Source of the DNA: Planctomycetaceae bacterium | Lineage (GTDB): Bacteria; Planctomycetota; UBA1135; GCA-002686595 | Length of the DNA: 64,000 nucleotides | Assembly (NCBI GenBank): GCA_011525785.1 | Contig: WYBT01000030.1 | Span: 186,001-250,000 of the forward strand | Reading direction: 5' to 3' | In this document: positions 52,105 through 61,020 of the stretch, piece by piece | Layout: every line of letters starts with the position of its first letter | Position numbering within the stretch: position 1 is the stretch's first letter | Notes under the pieces: model-generated | Told to the model about the DNA's origin: nothing | What the model saw: the letters and a program-made list of their open reading frames with translations, nothing else | Database searches by the model: none | Position numbers and translations under genes: made by a program

Positions 52105-53080
52105 GCTGGCCGTGCTGTTGACGCTCGCGACCCAGCTTCAGTCGCCCGAGCGCGTGTGCGTCGCGCGCGTGGAGTTGCTCGGGCCGCTGAGCGCGCTCGA
52201 ACTTCGCACGAGCGACGTCCGCAGCACGTGGAGCGGCGCGCTCGCGTCAGGTGAGCGCTTCGAACTCGTGTTGCCCGTCGCTAGCGCGGGCGGACGCGAC
52301 GCGCCGCCGCCGGCGCTGAGCTGGCTGGGCGATGGAGCTGCCCGCTTCCTGGCCTGGGACCACGAATGGACGGAGCGACGCGCGCGCGCGTGGGGTTCGG
52401 CGCCGGCCGAGTTGCGCGCGCGGCCGCGGGCGCTCGAGCCCTTGGAGCGCGGTCCGCGCGCGCCGCTCGCCGCCGTGGTGCTCGCGCTCGCGGGCGCCTT
52501 GGGAGCGCTGGCCGCGCGGAGTCGCGCCGGGTGGGCGCTGGCCGTCGCAGCGGTTGGCGCGATTCTCGCCGCCTGGGTCGGCAGCGGCGCGTCCGTGCGG
52601 CGGGCGACGCGAGTGGTCGAGGTCGACGGCGCCAGTGGTGAAGCCGTGGTGGTCGACAGCGCTCACGACTCGCTTCCCGGCGCTCGGCTGGACGACCTGC
52701 GCTGGGACAGTTCGCCCCTCGGGCCGGTGCTCGTGCGCGCCGTGCGCGGCGAAGGCGACGTCTCTCTGCACCAGCGTGGCGGTTGGCTGCAGCGCTGGAG
52801 CGCGCTGGAGACCCAGGGGCGCGCGCTTGGACCGGACGTGAACGAGTGGGGGCTGCTGTCGCCGGTTTGGAGACGCGACCCGGATGGCGTGTGGCGCGAA
52901 CTCGCGGCCTGGCCACGCGGGGTGGTCCTGGGCGCGGAGGCGGGCGCGCCCGGCCGTGAGCCGCCGGGCTGGATCAATCCCGCCGCCCCGTCCGGCGCCT
53001 TCGTGATCCTCGGTCGATGGGCTGACGCGCCGCACTCGGACCCCGCGCGGGAGACCTGGGTGCGCTGGGTTGGTCGCTAG
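52094..53080 (+). CDS. Unknown membrane-associated protein
   Basis: A 328-residue protein with an N-terminal signal-like segment, a beta-rich domain of about 80 residues and two adjacent membrane helices (about 124-165). A C-terminal beta-rich domain follows. The ATG at 52094 has an excellent Shine-Dalgarno, AAGGAG six bases upstream, which sits inside the end of the previous gene. No family is recognised. It is the last gene of the three-gene unit and ends 406 bases before rplM. Confidence 0.6.
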   Translation: MALELAVLLTLATQLQSPERVCVARVELLGPLSALELRTSDVRSTWSGALASGERFELVLPVASAGGRDAPPPALSWLGDGAARFLAWDHEWTERRARAWGSAPAELRARPRALEPLERGPRAPLAAVVLALAGALGALAARSRAGWALAVAAVGAILAAWVGSGASVRRATRVVEVDGASGEAVVVDSAHDSLPGARLDDLRWDSSPLGPVLVRAVRGEGDVSLHQRGGWLQRWSALETQGRALGPDVNEWGLLSPVWRRDPDGVWRELAAWPRGVVLGAEAGAPGREPPGWINPAAPSGAFVILGRWADAPHSDPARETWVRWVGR

Positions 53081-53486
53081 CGGTCGCCCGGCGCGCGCGG
53101 GTGGAGCGCTACCTCGCGAGTCGGACCGGCGGGCGCAGCGATTGCGTGCTGGGGGCCCGCTCGCATGGCTCTCGGGGACGGCTTGCTGGTACGGTTTCGC
53201 AGGCTCGACGGGGAACCGTTCGGCGGCCGTTCGGAGTCGGTTTCGAGTTCGAGCCCGCGGCCCCTCCGGCGGGACACTCCGGGTCGACCGTTGCTCGCCC
53301 CGTCGCCCGCCGCTACTCTCTTCGCCCCGCTCGGTTGCCGAGCGCTTTCGTTCCACCCGCGCCGCACGCGCGGTGCGGACGGTCGTGGCAGTGCGCGAGT
53401 CGTTCAACGCTCGCGCTCGCGCGGCCTCTGCTCCGCACGCTCCGCTCTGCGCGCTCCGATCCGCACGTCACGATCCGCACGTCACG
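53081..53486 (+). other. Leader region of the ribosomal protein operon
   Basis: No ORF with good codon bias is seen. TACTCT (53313-53318) is a -10-like hexamer that would give an rplM leader of about 160 nt. Two copies of a 14-base repeat end the leader just before the start codon. The leader may hold an autoregulatory RNA element, but I cannot define one. Confidence 0.4.
53458..53485 (+). repeat. Tandem 14-bp repeat in the rplM leader
   Basis: GATCCGCACGTCAC occurs twice in direct succession, at 53458-53471 and 53472-53485, ending one base before the rplM ATG. A third copy begins but breaks into the coding sequence. The second copy covers the place of a Shine-Dalgarno, and none is visible. 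Confidence 0.8.
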
Positions 53487-53918
53487 ATGAAGTCCACTTT
53501 CGTTCGTACCGCCCAGGCGCAAGAGCGCTGGCTCCTTTACGACGCCTCCGAGCACACCCTCGGTCGCATGGCGTCGAAGATCGCCATGCACTTGATGGGC
53601 AAGGATCGTCCGACCTACACCGCCGGCCAGCTCACCGGCGCGCACGTGGTGGTCATCAACGCCGCGCAGGCGCGGACGACGGGCATCAAGGCCCAGACCA
53701 AGACCTACGCGCACTACACCGGCTACGCCGGCGGTCGCAAGGACATCTCCATGGAGCGCGTGCGCGCCACGCGGCCCGAGGACATCGTCTCGCTCGCCGT
53801 GCGGCGCATGCTGCCCAAGACGCGTCTGGGGCACGACATGCTGCGCCGCCTGAAGGTCTACCCCGCCGGCGAGCACCCGCACACCGCGAACAAGCCGGTC
53901 AAGGTCAGCCCGCGCTGA
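53487..53918 (+). CDS. rplM: Large-subunit ribosomal protein uL13 (L13)
   Basis: A 143-residue L13, a primary rRNA-binding protein of the 50S subunit. Typical blocks are 'ERWLLYDASEHTLGRMASKI', 'MGKDRPTYTAGQLTGAHVVV', 'YTGYAGGRKDISMERV' and 'VRRMLPKTRLGHDMLRRLKV'. Length is normal. The ATG at 53487 follows a tandem repeat instead of an evident Shine-Dalgarno. It is the first gene of the conserved rplM-rpsI pair, with 23 bases between. Confidence 0.98.
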   Translation: MKSTFVRTAQAQERWLLYDASEHTLGRMASKIAMHLMGKDRPTYTAGQLTGAHVVVINAAQARTTGIKAQTKTYAHYTGYAGGRKDISMERVRATRPEDIVSLAVRRMLPKTRLGHDMLRRLKVYPAGEHPHTANKPVKVSPR

Positions 53919-53941
53919 TCCGACTCCCCACAGCACAACCC

Positions 53942-54337
53942 ATGACCACCGCCAACTTCACCTGGGGCCTGGGCCGTCGCAAGACTGCCGTGGCCCGCGT
54001 TCGCATCACCCCCGGCGCCGGCGCTTTCGTCGTCAACGGTCGGCCGATGCAAGAGTTCTTCCCGGTGCTCGAGCACCAGATGCGCGCGCTCGCGCCGCTC
54101 AAGGCGACCGAGACGCTCGCGCAGTACGACGTGTTCTGCCGCGTCGATGGCGGCGGCAACCTCGGCCAGGCCGACGCGGTCCGTCAAGGCCTCTCGCGTG
54201 CGCTCAAGCTCGTCAATCCGGCGGTCGACGGCGTCCTGCGCGCGGGCGGCCACCTGACGCGCGACAGCCGCATGAAAGAGCGCAAGAAGTACGGTCGTCG
54301 CGGCGCTCGCCGCGGTTTCCAGTTCAGCAAGCGCTGA
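53942..54337 (+). CDS. rpsI: Small-subunit ribosomal protein uS9 (S9)
   Basis: A 131-residue S9 of the 30S head. It has 'GLGRRKTAVARVRITPGAG' and the conserved C-terminal 'RDSRMKERKKYGRRGARR' tail ending FQFSKR, whose last Arg contacts P-site tRNA. The ATG at 53942 gives the standard N-terminus. The longer frame upstream is a shadow over rplM. Confidence 0.98.
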   Translation: MTTANFTWGLGRRKTAVARVRITPGAGAFVVNGRPMQEFFPVLEHQMRALAPLKATETLAQYDVFCRVDGGGNLGQADAVRQGLSRALKLVNPAVDGVLRAGGHLTRDSRMKERKKYGRRGARRGFQFSKR

Positions 54338-54543
54338 TCGGCGCAGCGCCGCTCCAGTCGGCGCCGCTACTTTCAGTGCTCCGCGCCGGGCGACGCTCGC
54401 CCGCGTGGACGCCAACCGGCCGCGGTCGTCGCGCGACATACCTGTCGTCCGTCGAGCGCGGCCGCGTCGTTGGCGGCGTCCCGATCCGCTCGCAACCCTC
54501 AGGTCCTCTGTCCGCTTCCGCCGCGCGCGAAGCTCGAGTTCCC

Positions 54544-55296
54544 ATGGCCGGTCACAGTCACTCCGCCAACATCGCGCGCCGCAAGGGCGCCGTCGACGCC
54601 AAGCGCGGCAAGGTGTTCTCCAAGCTCGCGCGAGCGATCATCTCGGCCGCTCGCCACGGCGGCGGGGACCCCAAGGCCAACCTCAAGCTGCAGTACGCCG
54701 TCGAAAAGGCGCGCGCGGCGAACATGCCCAAGGACACGATCAAGAACGCGATCGATCGTGGAACCGGCGCCAAGGGCGGCGATGACTTCGAGGAGATCTC
54801 CTACGAGGGCTACGGACCGGGCGGAGTAGCGCTGGTGGTCAACTGTCTGACCGACAACCGCCATCGCACGGCGCCCGACATCAAGTACTGCTTCGATCGC
54901 GGCGGCGGCAACCTCGGGGCGCCGGGCTCGGTCCTGTTCCAGTTCGACTTCAAGAGCGTGATCGCCGTCGAAGCGGGCGGACGCAGCGAAGACCAGTTGA
55001 CGGAGCTGGCGCTGGATGTCGGGGCCGAGGACGTGGCCATCGAGGGCGAGACCGCCGTGCTGTACGCGGCCGCTACGGAGTTCATCGGCGTGAAGGCCGC
55101 GCTCGAAGCCAAGGGCGAGAAGTTCCTGTCGGCTGCGCTCGAGTACGTGCCCAAGTCGCGCACGCCCGTCGCCGACAAGGAAGACGCGCGCAAGCTCCTC
55201 AAGCTGATCGACACGCTGGAGGACAACGAGGACGTGCAGAACGTCTTCGCCAACTACGACATCCCGTCCGAGTGGCTCGACGAGTTCGGCGGCTGA
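54544..55296 (+). CDS. yebC: YebC/PmpR-family protein
   Basis: A 250-residue YebC/PmpR protein, known either as a DNA-binding regulator or, in recent work on YebC2, a ribosome-associated factor for difficult peptide sequences. It opens with 'MAGHSHSANIARRKGAVDAK', followed by 'YEGYGPGGVALVVNCLTDN', and ends with 'LEDNEDVQNVFANYDIP', all conserved in the family. The ATG at 54544 is the usual start. A TACTTT hexamer at 54368-54373 would give a leader of about 165 nt. Placement after ribosomal protein genes is consistent with a role in translation. Confidence 0.95.
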   Translation: MAGHSHSANIARRKGAVDAKRGKVFSKLARAIISAARHGGGDPKANLKLQYAVEKARAANMPKDTIKNAIDRGTGAKGGDDFEEISYEGYGPGGVALVVNCLTDNRHRTAPDIKYCFDRGGGNLGAPGSVLFQFDFKSVIAVEAGGRSEDQLTELALDVGAEDVAIEGETAVLYAAATEFIGVKAALEAKGEKFLSAALEYVPKSRTPVADKEDARKLLKLIDTLEDNEDVQNVFANYDIPSEWLDEFGG

Positions 55297-55334
55297 GCCG
55301 CCGCAGGCTGGCCCGCGCAAGTCCGCTCGCGGCG

Positions 55335-55358
55335 CGCGACGTCGTACTTGACGTCGCG
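55335..55358. promoter_or_regulatory. 9-bp inverted repeat between yebC and the GGDEF-like gene
   Basis: CGCGACGTC (55335-55343) and GACGTCGCG (55350-55358) are perfect complements around GTACTT. It lies 39 bases after the yebC stop and 64 bases before the next ATG. It could be a regulator-binding site or a hairpin; no U-tract follows. Confidence 0.4.
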
Positions 55359-55421
55359 GGCGCCAATGCGTGTGCTCACGTCCTGTCGGGCTTTTCTGCA
55401 CCCAGAACCTCCGAGGCGACC

Positions 55422-56396
55422 ATGGTCAAGGCGAAGTCGAAGATCACCCGTGCCGGCGCGCAGGGCGCCAACTCGTCCCAGGCGCGAACCCTGCACTGGA
55501 TCGGCGCCGAGGGCGCGCCGGTCGAAGCGGCGCAGGCGGCGGCGCGCGCGCTCGAGGGCTGGAACTTCCGCGCGCAGTCCGCGCAGTCGGCGCAGTTTCC
55601 CAAGTCGCGTGCGGGCGATGTGCTGCTGCTCGACGCCGCGCTCAGCGCGCCGAACGCCTACGAGCTGTGCCGCGCGTGGATCGGCAAGACCGGCTGTCGC
55701 ACCTTCGTGCTGACCGACGCGGACCCCAAGCTGGCCGAGGGCATCGCGCAGTTCTGCGGGGCCTCCGGCGTGCTGCCGCGCAAGCTCACGGCAGCCGCGC
55801 TGCGCAGGGCGCTCGGTGCGCCGCAGCCCGCGCCGCAGCTGGCCTCGTCAGCGCGCTCCAAGACGCGCAAGAAGCCCGCCCTGCCTCGCAGTCGGATGCG
55901 CGACATGTCCGGCGCCATCGACACTGCGCTGGTGGCCTCGATCACCGACCCCGAGAGCAACCTCTTCAACTACGCCTTCCTCAACTACAAGCTCGACGAA
56001 GAGTTCAAGCGCGCGTCGCGCTTCGGTCAGCCGCTGTCGTGCGTACTCGTAGGACTGGACGGCGAGTGTGAGACGCAGACCCTGCGCGAGCTCGCGGGGA
56101 TCTTCCTGGGCGCATCGCGGGACACCGACGTGCTGGGGCGCTTCGACCAGACCTCGTTCCTGTTCTTCCTGCCCGCCACGGGGCCCGACGGCGCTCGCAT
56201 CATGGCCGAGCGCGTGCTCGCCGAAGTGCACAAGCGCCGCTTGCTCGACGTGCTGGGCGACGAGCTGTCGCTCTCAGTGGGAATCGCTGCGACGCCGCAC
56301 GCCAAGATCCGCCAGCGCGAAGACCTGTTCGCCGTCGCCAAGCGCGCCTTCACGCTCGCGCAGCGCAAGGGCGGCGGGGTCGTAGTGGGCACCTGA
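55422..56396 (+). CDS. Receiver-like protein with degenerate GGDEF domain
   Basis: A 324-residue cytoplasmic protein. The N-terminal 130 residues resemble a response-regulator receiver: 'GDVLLLDAALSAPNAYELCR' with an Asp at the phospho-site, 'TFVLTDAD', and 'GASGVLPRKLT' with a Lys. The C-terminal domain follows the diguanylate cyclase pattern ('FKRASRFGQPLSCVLVGLD', 'DTDVLGRF'), but the GGDEF signature reads DQTSF (residues 242-246). Cyclic-di-GMP synthesis is therefore not expected. It may act as a receptor or as a protein-interaction module. Confidence 0.75.
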   Translation: MVKAKSKITRAGAQGANSSQARTLHWIGAEGAPVEAAQAAARALEGWNFRAQSAQSAQFPKSRAGDVLLLDAALSAPNAYELCRAWIGKTGCRTFVLTDADPKLAEGIAQFCGASGVLPRKLTAAALRRALGAPQPAPQLASSARSKTRKKPALPRSRMRDMSGAIDTALVASITDPESNLFNYAFLNYKLDEEFKRASRFGQPLSCVLVGLDGECETQTLRELAGIFLGASRDTDVLGRFDQTSFLFFLPATGPDGARIMAERVLAEVHKRRLLDVLGDELSLSVGIAATPHAKIRQREDLFAVAKRAFTLAQRKGGGVVVGT

Positions 56397-56525
56397 GCGC
56401 TCGTCGGCGTCGAGCGGAGGGAGCGACGCGAGCGACAGCCGCCGCGCCAGCCCTGGCCTGTGCGGGCGGTGATTGCGGCCGCGCAAAACCCGGTCAGCGC
56501 GCTGCGCGCCGCGGCGCGCAGCGCC

Positions 56526-56531
56526 TACCAT
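56526..56531 (+). promoter_or_regulatory. Putative -10 box (TACCAT)
   Basis: TACCAT lies 65 bases before the M28 peptidase ATG and repeats the hexamer seen at 43783-43788. Confidence 0.4.
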
Positions 56532-56596
56532 CTGCGACCGTCACCTGAGCCTCTCACGCTCGAAGGCTCTGGATCCCTTTCTCCGGAAGTCTTCGC

Positions 56597-58096
56597 ATGC
56601 GTCGTTCCTTCGCGTTGGTCGCGCTGTCCCTGATCGCCCTGGCGGCTTGGCCGTGCTCCGCTCTGCTCGGAGCGCAGCCCGCGCCCGCGGCGTCGCGCCT
56701 CAGCGGCCGTCTCGAGGCGGCACTCGACTCGATCCGCGTCGAGAACATCAAGGCCGACATCTTCTTCATCGCCAGCGACGAGCTCGAGGGCCGCGACACG
56801 CCCAGTCCGGGGCAGCGCATCGCGGCGCGCTTCCTGCGATCGCGACTGGAGCGCCTGGGCTTCGCGCCCGGCGCGCCGTCGGGCTACATCTACGAGTATC
56901 CGCTGTACTTGCCGCGGCTCGACGAAGCCAAGAGCTACGCGCGCATCGCGCTGGGCAAGGTCATCAGCGACCTGACCTTGGGCGTCGACTACTACATCAA
57001 GGCGCCCGCGTCGGCGGCCTTCGAAGGCAGCGCCAACGTCGTGTTCTGCGGCTCGAGCCGCGAGAAGGACATGCCCAAGGACTTGAGCGGCAAGTGGGCG
57101 CTGTGCTTCGACGAGGGCAAGGTCGTCTCCGACCGCATCAAGAGCTTGAGCGAAGCGGGCGCGCTGGGCGTGTTGATGGCGCCTGCGCCGGGGTACAGCG
57201 ACAAGCCCTATGCCGAGCGCTTCGGCGAAGAGTTGCGCAGGCTGCGCGCGGCCGACGTGTCCTGGCCGCGCGACGAGGCGCGAGACAAGTCGGCGCCGGT
57301 GCTGTGGCTCGCGCCTTCTGCGGCGGAGCGGCTCGCACCCGAGTTGTACGGCGAGGGCGCGAAGCGCAACCCCAAGCTCGGCCTCGAACTCGCGGCGAGC
57401 TTCGCCCACGCGCGCGTGCTCGCGGGCGACAACGGCTCGGTGCAGTGCGAGAACGTGTGCGGGTTCTGGCCCGGCAGCGACCCCAAGTTGCGCGACGAAG
57501 TGATCGTGCTCTCGGCGCACTACGACCACGTCGGCTGGCGCGGTCGCACGCGCGAGATCCACAACGGCGCCGACGACAACGGCTCGGGCACGACGACGCT
57601 GCTCGCTGTCGCCGAGGCGCTCGCGACGCACGGACCGCTGCGCCGTTCGGTGCTCTTGATGTGGGTTTCCGGCGAGGAAAAGGGCCTGTTCGGCTCGAAG
57701 GCCTGGACCGAGAAGCCCTGGTTGCCCGGTGAGGGCCGCGCGGTCTGCAACCTCAACATCGACATGGTCGGGCGCAACGCGCCGGACAAGCTGCTGATCA
57801 CGCCCACGGCCAAGCGCGCCGAGTACAACGGCCTGACCAAGCTGGCCGAAGATCTCGCGCCGCTCGAGGGCTTCCCCAAGCTCGAAAGCTGCGACAGCTA
57901 CTGGGATCGCTCGGACCACGCCAACTTCGCGCGCAACCTCAAGATCCCGGTGGCCTTCCTGTTCTCCGACGTGCACCAGGACTACCACCAGCCGGGCGAC
58001 GATCCCGAGAAGATCGACTACGACAAGGTGCGGCGTGTCTCGCGGCTGGTGATGCGCATGCTCGCCGGCCTGCAAGAGGACAAGCTCAAGTTGTGA
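56597..58096 (+). CDS. M28-family zinc aminopeptidase with PA domain
   Basis: A 499-residue secreted metallopeptidase. The signal peptide ends near 'ALLGAQ'. An inserted PA-like domain lies between about residues 130 and 245. Zinc-binding motifs of M28 are complete: 'SAHYDHVG' (His308), 'NGADDNGSGTTTLL', 'VSGEEKGLFGS' (catalytic Glu pair), 'NIDMVGRN' and a C-terminal His in 'SDVHQDYHQPGDD'. It removes N-terminal residues from peptides outside the cytoplasm. Gene context is not informative. The ATG at 56597 is the only one giving a signal peptide. Confidence 0.95.
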   Translation: MRRSFALVALSLIALAAWPCSALLGAQPAPAASRLSGRLEAALDSIRVENIKADIFFIASDELEGRDTPSPGQRIAARFLRSRLERLGFAPGAPSGYIYEYPLYLPRLDEAKSYARIALGKVISDLTLGVDYYIKAPASAAFEGSANVVFCGSSREKDMPKDLSGKWALCFDEGKVVSDRIKSLSEAGALGVLMAPAPGYSDKPYAERFGEELRRLRAADVSWPRDEARDKSAPVLWLAPSAAERLAPELYGEGAKRNPKLGLELAASFAHARVLAGDNGSVQCENVCGFWPGSDPKLRDEVIVLSAHYDHVGWRGRTREIHNGADDNGSGTTTLLAVAEALATHGPLRRSVLLMWVSGEEKGLFGSKAWTEKPWLPGEGRAVCNLNIDMVGRNAPDKLLITPTAKRAEYNGLTKLAEDLAPLEGFPKLESCDSYWDRSDHANFARNLKIPVAFLFSDVHQDYHQPGDDPEKIDYDKVRRVSRLVMRMLAGLQEDKLKL

Positions 58097-58140
58097 GCGG
58101 CGGCCTCGCGGCGGCGCGCTGAGAGCGCTTGGAAAATCGA

Positions 58141-58174
58141 GAGCGGCGCGGCCCCACGCGGGGCGGCGCCGCTC
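58141..58174. terminator. Bidirectional terminator between M28 peptidase and ppdK
   Basis: GAGCGGCGCGGCCCC and GGGGCGGCGCCGCTC form a 15-bp stem with one mismatch around ACGC. On the reverse strand it is followed by TCGATTTTCC, a fair U-tract for ppdK. On the forward strand GTCGTTT serves the peptidase gene. Confidence 0.75.
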
Positions 58175-58195
58175 GTCGTTTGCGTGTGGCAGCGC

Positions 58196-60994
58196 TCAGC
58201 TCGCCTTGCGCCTGGTCTTGCGCTTGCCGCCCGCGCGCAACGCGGCCTGAGCGGCGGCGAGGCGCGCGATCGGCAAGCGGTGCGGCGAGCACGACACGTA
58301 GTCGAGTCCCAAATCGTGGCAGAAGGCGATTGAGCGCGGATCGCCGCCGTGCTCGCCGCAGATGCCGAGCTTGAGCTCGCCGCGCGCCGCGCGACCCTTC
58401 TCGACCGCGATGCGCATCAGCGCGCCGACGCCCTCGGTGTCGAGGGTCGCGAACGGGTCGGCGGGGAAGATCTCCGAGCACACGTAGAGCGGGATGAAGC
58501 TCGCGCCGTCGTCGCGGCTGATCCCGAACGTCGTCTGCGTGAGGTCGTTGGTGCCGAAGGAGAAGAACTCGGCCGAGGCCGCGATCTGGTCGGCGACCAG
58601 CGCGGCGCGGGGCAGCTCGATCATCGTGCCCACCAGGTACGGCACGCGCAGACCCTGCTCGCGGAACACCTGCTCGGCGGTCTCGCGCACGATGCGCGCC
58701 TGCAGCTCCAGTTCCTTGGGCGTCGCCACCAGCGGGATCATGATCTCGGGCTTGACGGCCTTGCGGCGTCGGCGACGCACCGCGCAGGCCGCCTCGAACA
58801 GCGCGCGCGCCTGCATGGCGGTGATCTCGGGATAGGAGATCCCCAGTCGGCAGCCGCGGTGCCCGAGCATCGGATTGAGCTCGTGCAGCGACTCGACCTT
58901 GTGCGCCAGCTTCTCGGGGCTCACGCGCAGCTTGGTGGCGAGCGCCTCGATCGCGGTTTCGCTGTGGGGCAGGAACTCGTGCAGCGGCGGATCGAGCGTG
59001 CGGATGGTGCACGGGTGCGGCGCCATCTCTTCGAAGATGCTCTCGAAGTCCGAGCGCTGCAGTGGCAGCAGCTTGGCCAGCGCGCGCTCGCGCTCCTCGC
59101 GCGTCTCGGCCACGATCATCTCGCGCACGCAGTCGATCTTGTCGCCGTCGAAGAACATGTGCTCGGTGCGGCACAGTCCGATGCCTTCGGCCCCAAAGGC
59201 GATCGCCACCTTGCACTGGTCGGCCTGGTCGGCGTTGGCGCGCACTCCGAGCACGCGCGTCTGATCGGCCCAGCGCATCAGCTCCTCGAAGGCGCGCCAC
59301 AGCTCGCCGCGCCGCGCCTTGGCGTCGCCCTCGAACAGCGCTTGCATCACCTCGGAGGGCTGGGTGTCGATGCGCCCCTTGAAGACCTCGCCGCTGGTTC
59401 CATCGACGCTGAGCCAGTCGCCTTCGCGCAGCGCCGTCGGGCCGATGTGCACACAGCGCTCGCGCAGGTCGATCTCGAGTTCGCCGGCGCCCGCGACACA
59501 CACCTTGCCCATCTGGCGCGCAACCAGCGCCGCGTGGCTGGTCATGCCGCCGCGCGCCGTGAGGATGCCCTGCGCCGCACGCATGCCGCGGATGTCCTCG
59601 GGGCTGGTCTCCAGGCGCACCAAGATCACCTGCTCGCCGCGGCGCGCCCAGTCTTCGGCGTCGTCGGCGCGCAGCACGATGCGGCCGCTGGCGGCGCCGG
59701 GGCCGGCGTTGAGGCCCTTGGTGAGCAGCCGCCCGTCGGCGCGCGCGGTGTCCAGCGCGCGGCGCTCGAAGACGGGCTTCAGCAAGTGCTCGAGCGCTTC
59801 GGCCGGAACGCGCAGCAGCGCCTCGTCGCGCGTGATCAGTCGCTCGCGCGCCATTTCGACCGCGATGCGCACCGCGGCCAGTCCCGTGCGCTTGCCCGAG
59901 CGGCACTGCAGCATGAACAGGCGGCCGCGCTCGATCGTGAACTCGATGTCCTGCATGTCGCGGTAGTGCTTCTCGAGCAGGCGCTGGATGCGCAGGAGCT
60001 CCTTCCACGAACGCGGATCGCGTCCTTCGAGTTCGCCGATTGGCAGCGGCGTGCGAAGGCCGGCCACGACGTCCTCGCCCTGTGCGTTCATCAGGAACTC
60101 GCCGTAGAAGCGCTTCTCGCCGCTCGCGGGATCGCGCGTGAACGCGACGCCGGTGCCCGAGTCCTCGCCCAGGTTGCCGTAGACCATGGCGCAGACGCTC
60201 ACGGCCGTGCCCCAGGAACTGGGGATCGAGTGCATCTCGCGGTAGGCCACCGCGCGGTCGTTCATCCACGATCCGAACACCGCGCCGATCGCGCCCCACA
60301 GCTGCTCGCGCGGATCGTCGGGGAAGACCAGGCCCCGCTCGGCGACGATGGCCTTGAAGCGCCGCACCAGTTCGCGCAGATCGTCGGCGCCCAGAGCAGT
60401 GTCCTCGCGCACGCCGCGTTCACGCTTGAGCGCGTCGAGCGCGGCCGAGAACGGCGAGCTCTCGGCGTGGCCGCCTTTGAGCCCCAGTACGACGTCGGCG
60501 TACATCTGCACGAAGCGCCGGTAAGCGTCCCAGGCGAAGCGCGCGTTGCCCGAGGCGCGGGCCAGGGCCTCGACCGTCCGGTCGTTCAGCCCCAGGTTCA
60601 GGACCGTGTCCATCATGCCGGGCATCGACACGCGCGCGCCCGAGCGGACCGACACGAGCAGCGGGTTCTCGTCGGCCCCGAAGCGCTTGCCCAGGGAGCG
60701 CTCGACGGCGCCGAGGGCTTCGTCGACCTGCTGGGTCAGCCCGCGCGGATAGTTGCGGCCGTGCTCGTAGTAGTAGCGACAGACTTCCGTCGAGAGCGTG
60801 AAGCCCGGCGGGACGGGCAGCCCCATGCGGCTCATCTCGGCCAGGTTCGCGCCCTTTCCGCCGAGCAGGTCCGCCATGTTGCGGTCGCCCTCGGCGCGCC
60901 CGTCTCCGAAGCTCCACACCCAGCGCTGCGCCGCGCGGCGTTCCGTCGGTTTCGAGCGTTGCTTGCGTGCGGAGGCGGCGGGGCGCGGGGGCAT
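58196..60994 (-). CDS. ppdK: Pyruvate, phosphate dikinase
   Basis: It interconverts pyruvate, ATP and phosphate with PEP, AMP and pyrophosphate, in the cytoplasm. The 932-residue protein has the nucleotide-binding domain ('LLGGKGANLAEMSRMGLPVP', 'SVRSGARVSMPGMMDTVLNL'), the swivelling domain with phospho-His487 ('GGMTSHAALVARQMGKVC') and the PEP/pyruvate barrel. The barrel has 'GAEGIGLCRTEHMFF' and the acid Cys879 ('GICGEHGGDP'). It is slightly longer than the usual 875-890 residues because of a basic N-terminal extension (about 45 residues) before 'WVWSFGDG'. A later start cannot be excluded. It supports gluconeogenesis or PPi-based glycolysis. Confidence 0.96.
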   Translation of the reverse strand: MPPRPAASARKQRSKPTERRAAQRWVWSFGDGRAEGDRNMADLLGGKGANLAEMSRMGLPVPPGFTLSTEVCRYYYEHGRNYPRGLTQQVDEALGAVERSLGKRFGADENPLLVSVRSGARVSMPGMMDTVLNLGLNDRTVEALARASGNARFAWDAYRRFVQMYADVVLGLKGGHAESSPFSAALDALKRERGVREDTALGADDLRELVRRFKAIVAERGLVFPDDPREQLWGAIGAVFGSWMNDRAVAYREMHSIPSSWGTAVSVCAMVYGNLGEDSGTGVAFTRDPASGEKRFYGEFLMNAQGEDVVAGLRTPLPIGELEGRDPRSWKELLRIQRLLEKHYRDMQDIEFTIERGRLFMLQCRSGKRTGLAAVRIAVEMARERLITRDEALLRVPAEALEHLLKPVFERRALDTARADGRLLTKGLNAGPGAASGRIVLRADDAEDWARRGEQVILVRLETSPEDIRGMRAAQGILTARGGMTSHAALVARQMGKVCVAGAGELEIDLRERCVHIGPTALREGDWLSVDGTSGEVFKGRIDTQPSEVMQALFEGDAKARRGELWRAFEELMRWADQTRVLGVRANADQADQCKVAIAFGAEGIGLCRTEHMFFDGDKIDCVREMIVAETREERERALAKLLPLQRSDFESIFEEMAPHPCTIRTLDPPLHEFLPHSETAIEALATKLRVSPEKLAHKVESLHELNPMLGHRGCRLGISYPEITAMQARALFEAACAVRRRRRKAVKPEIMIPLVATPKELELQARIVRETAEQVFREQGLRVPYLVGTMIELPRAALVADQIAASAEFFSFGTNDLTQTTFGISRDDGASFIPLYVCSEIFPADPFATLDTEGVGALMRIAVEKGRAARGELKLGICGEHGGDPRSIAFCHDLGLDYVSCSPHRLPIARLAAAQAALRAGGKRKTRRKAS

Positions 60995-61020
60995 GGGGGG
61001 CGCGGGTGTGGGGTGGGGGA

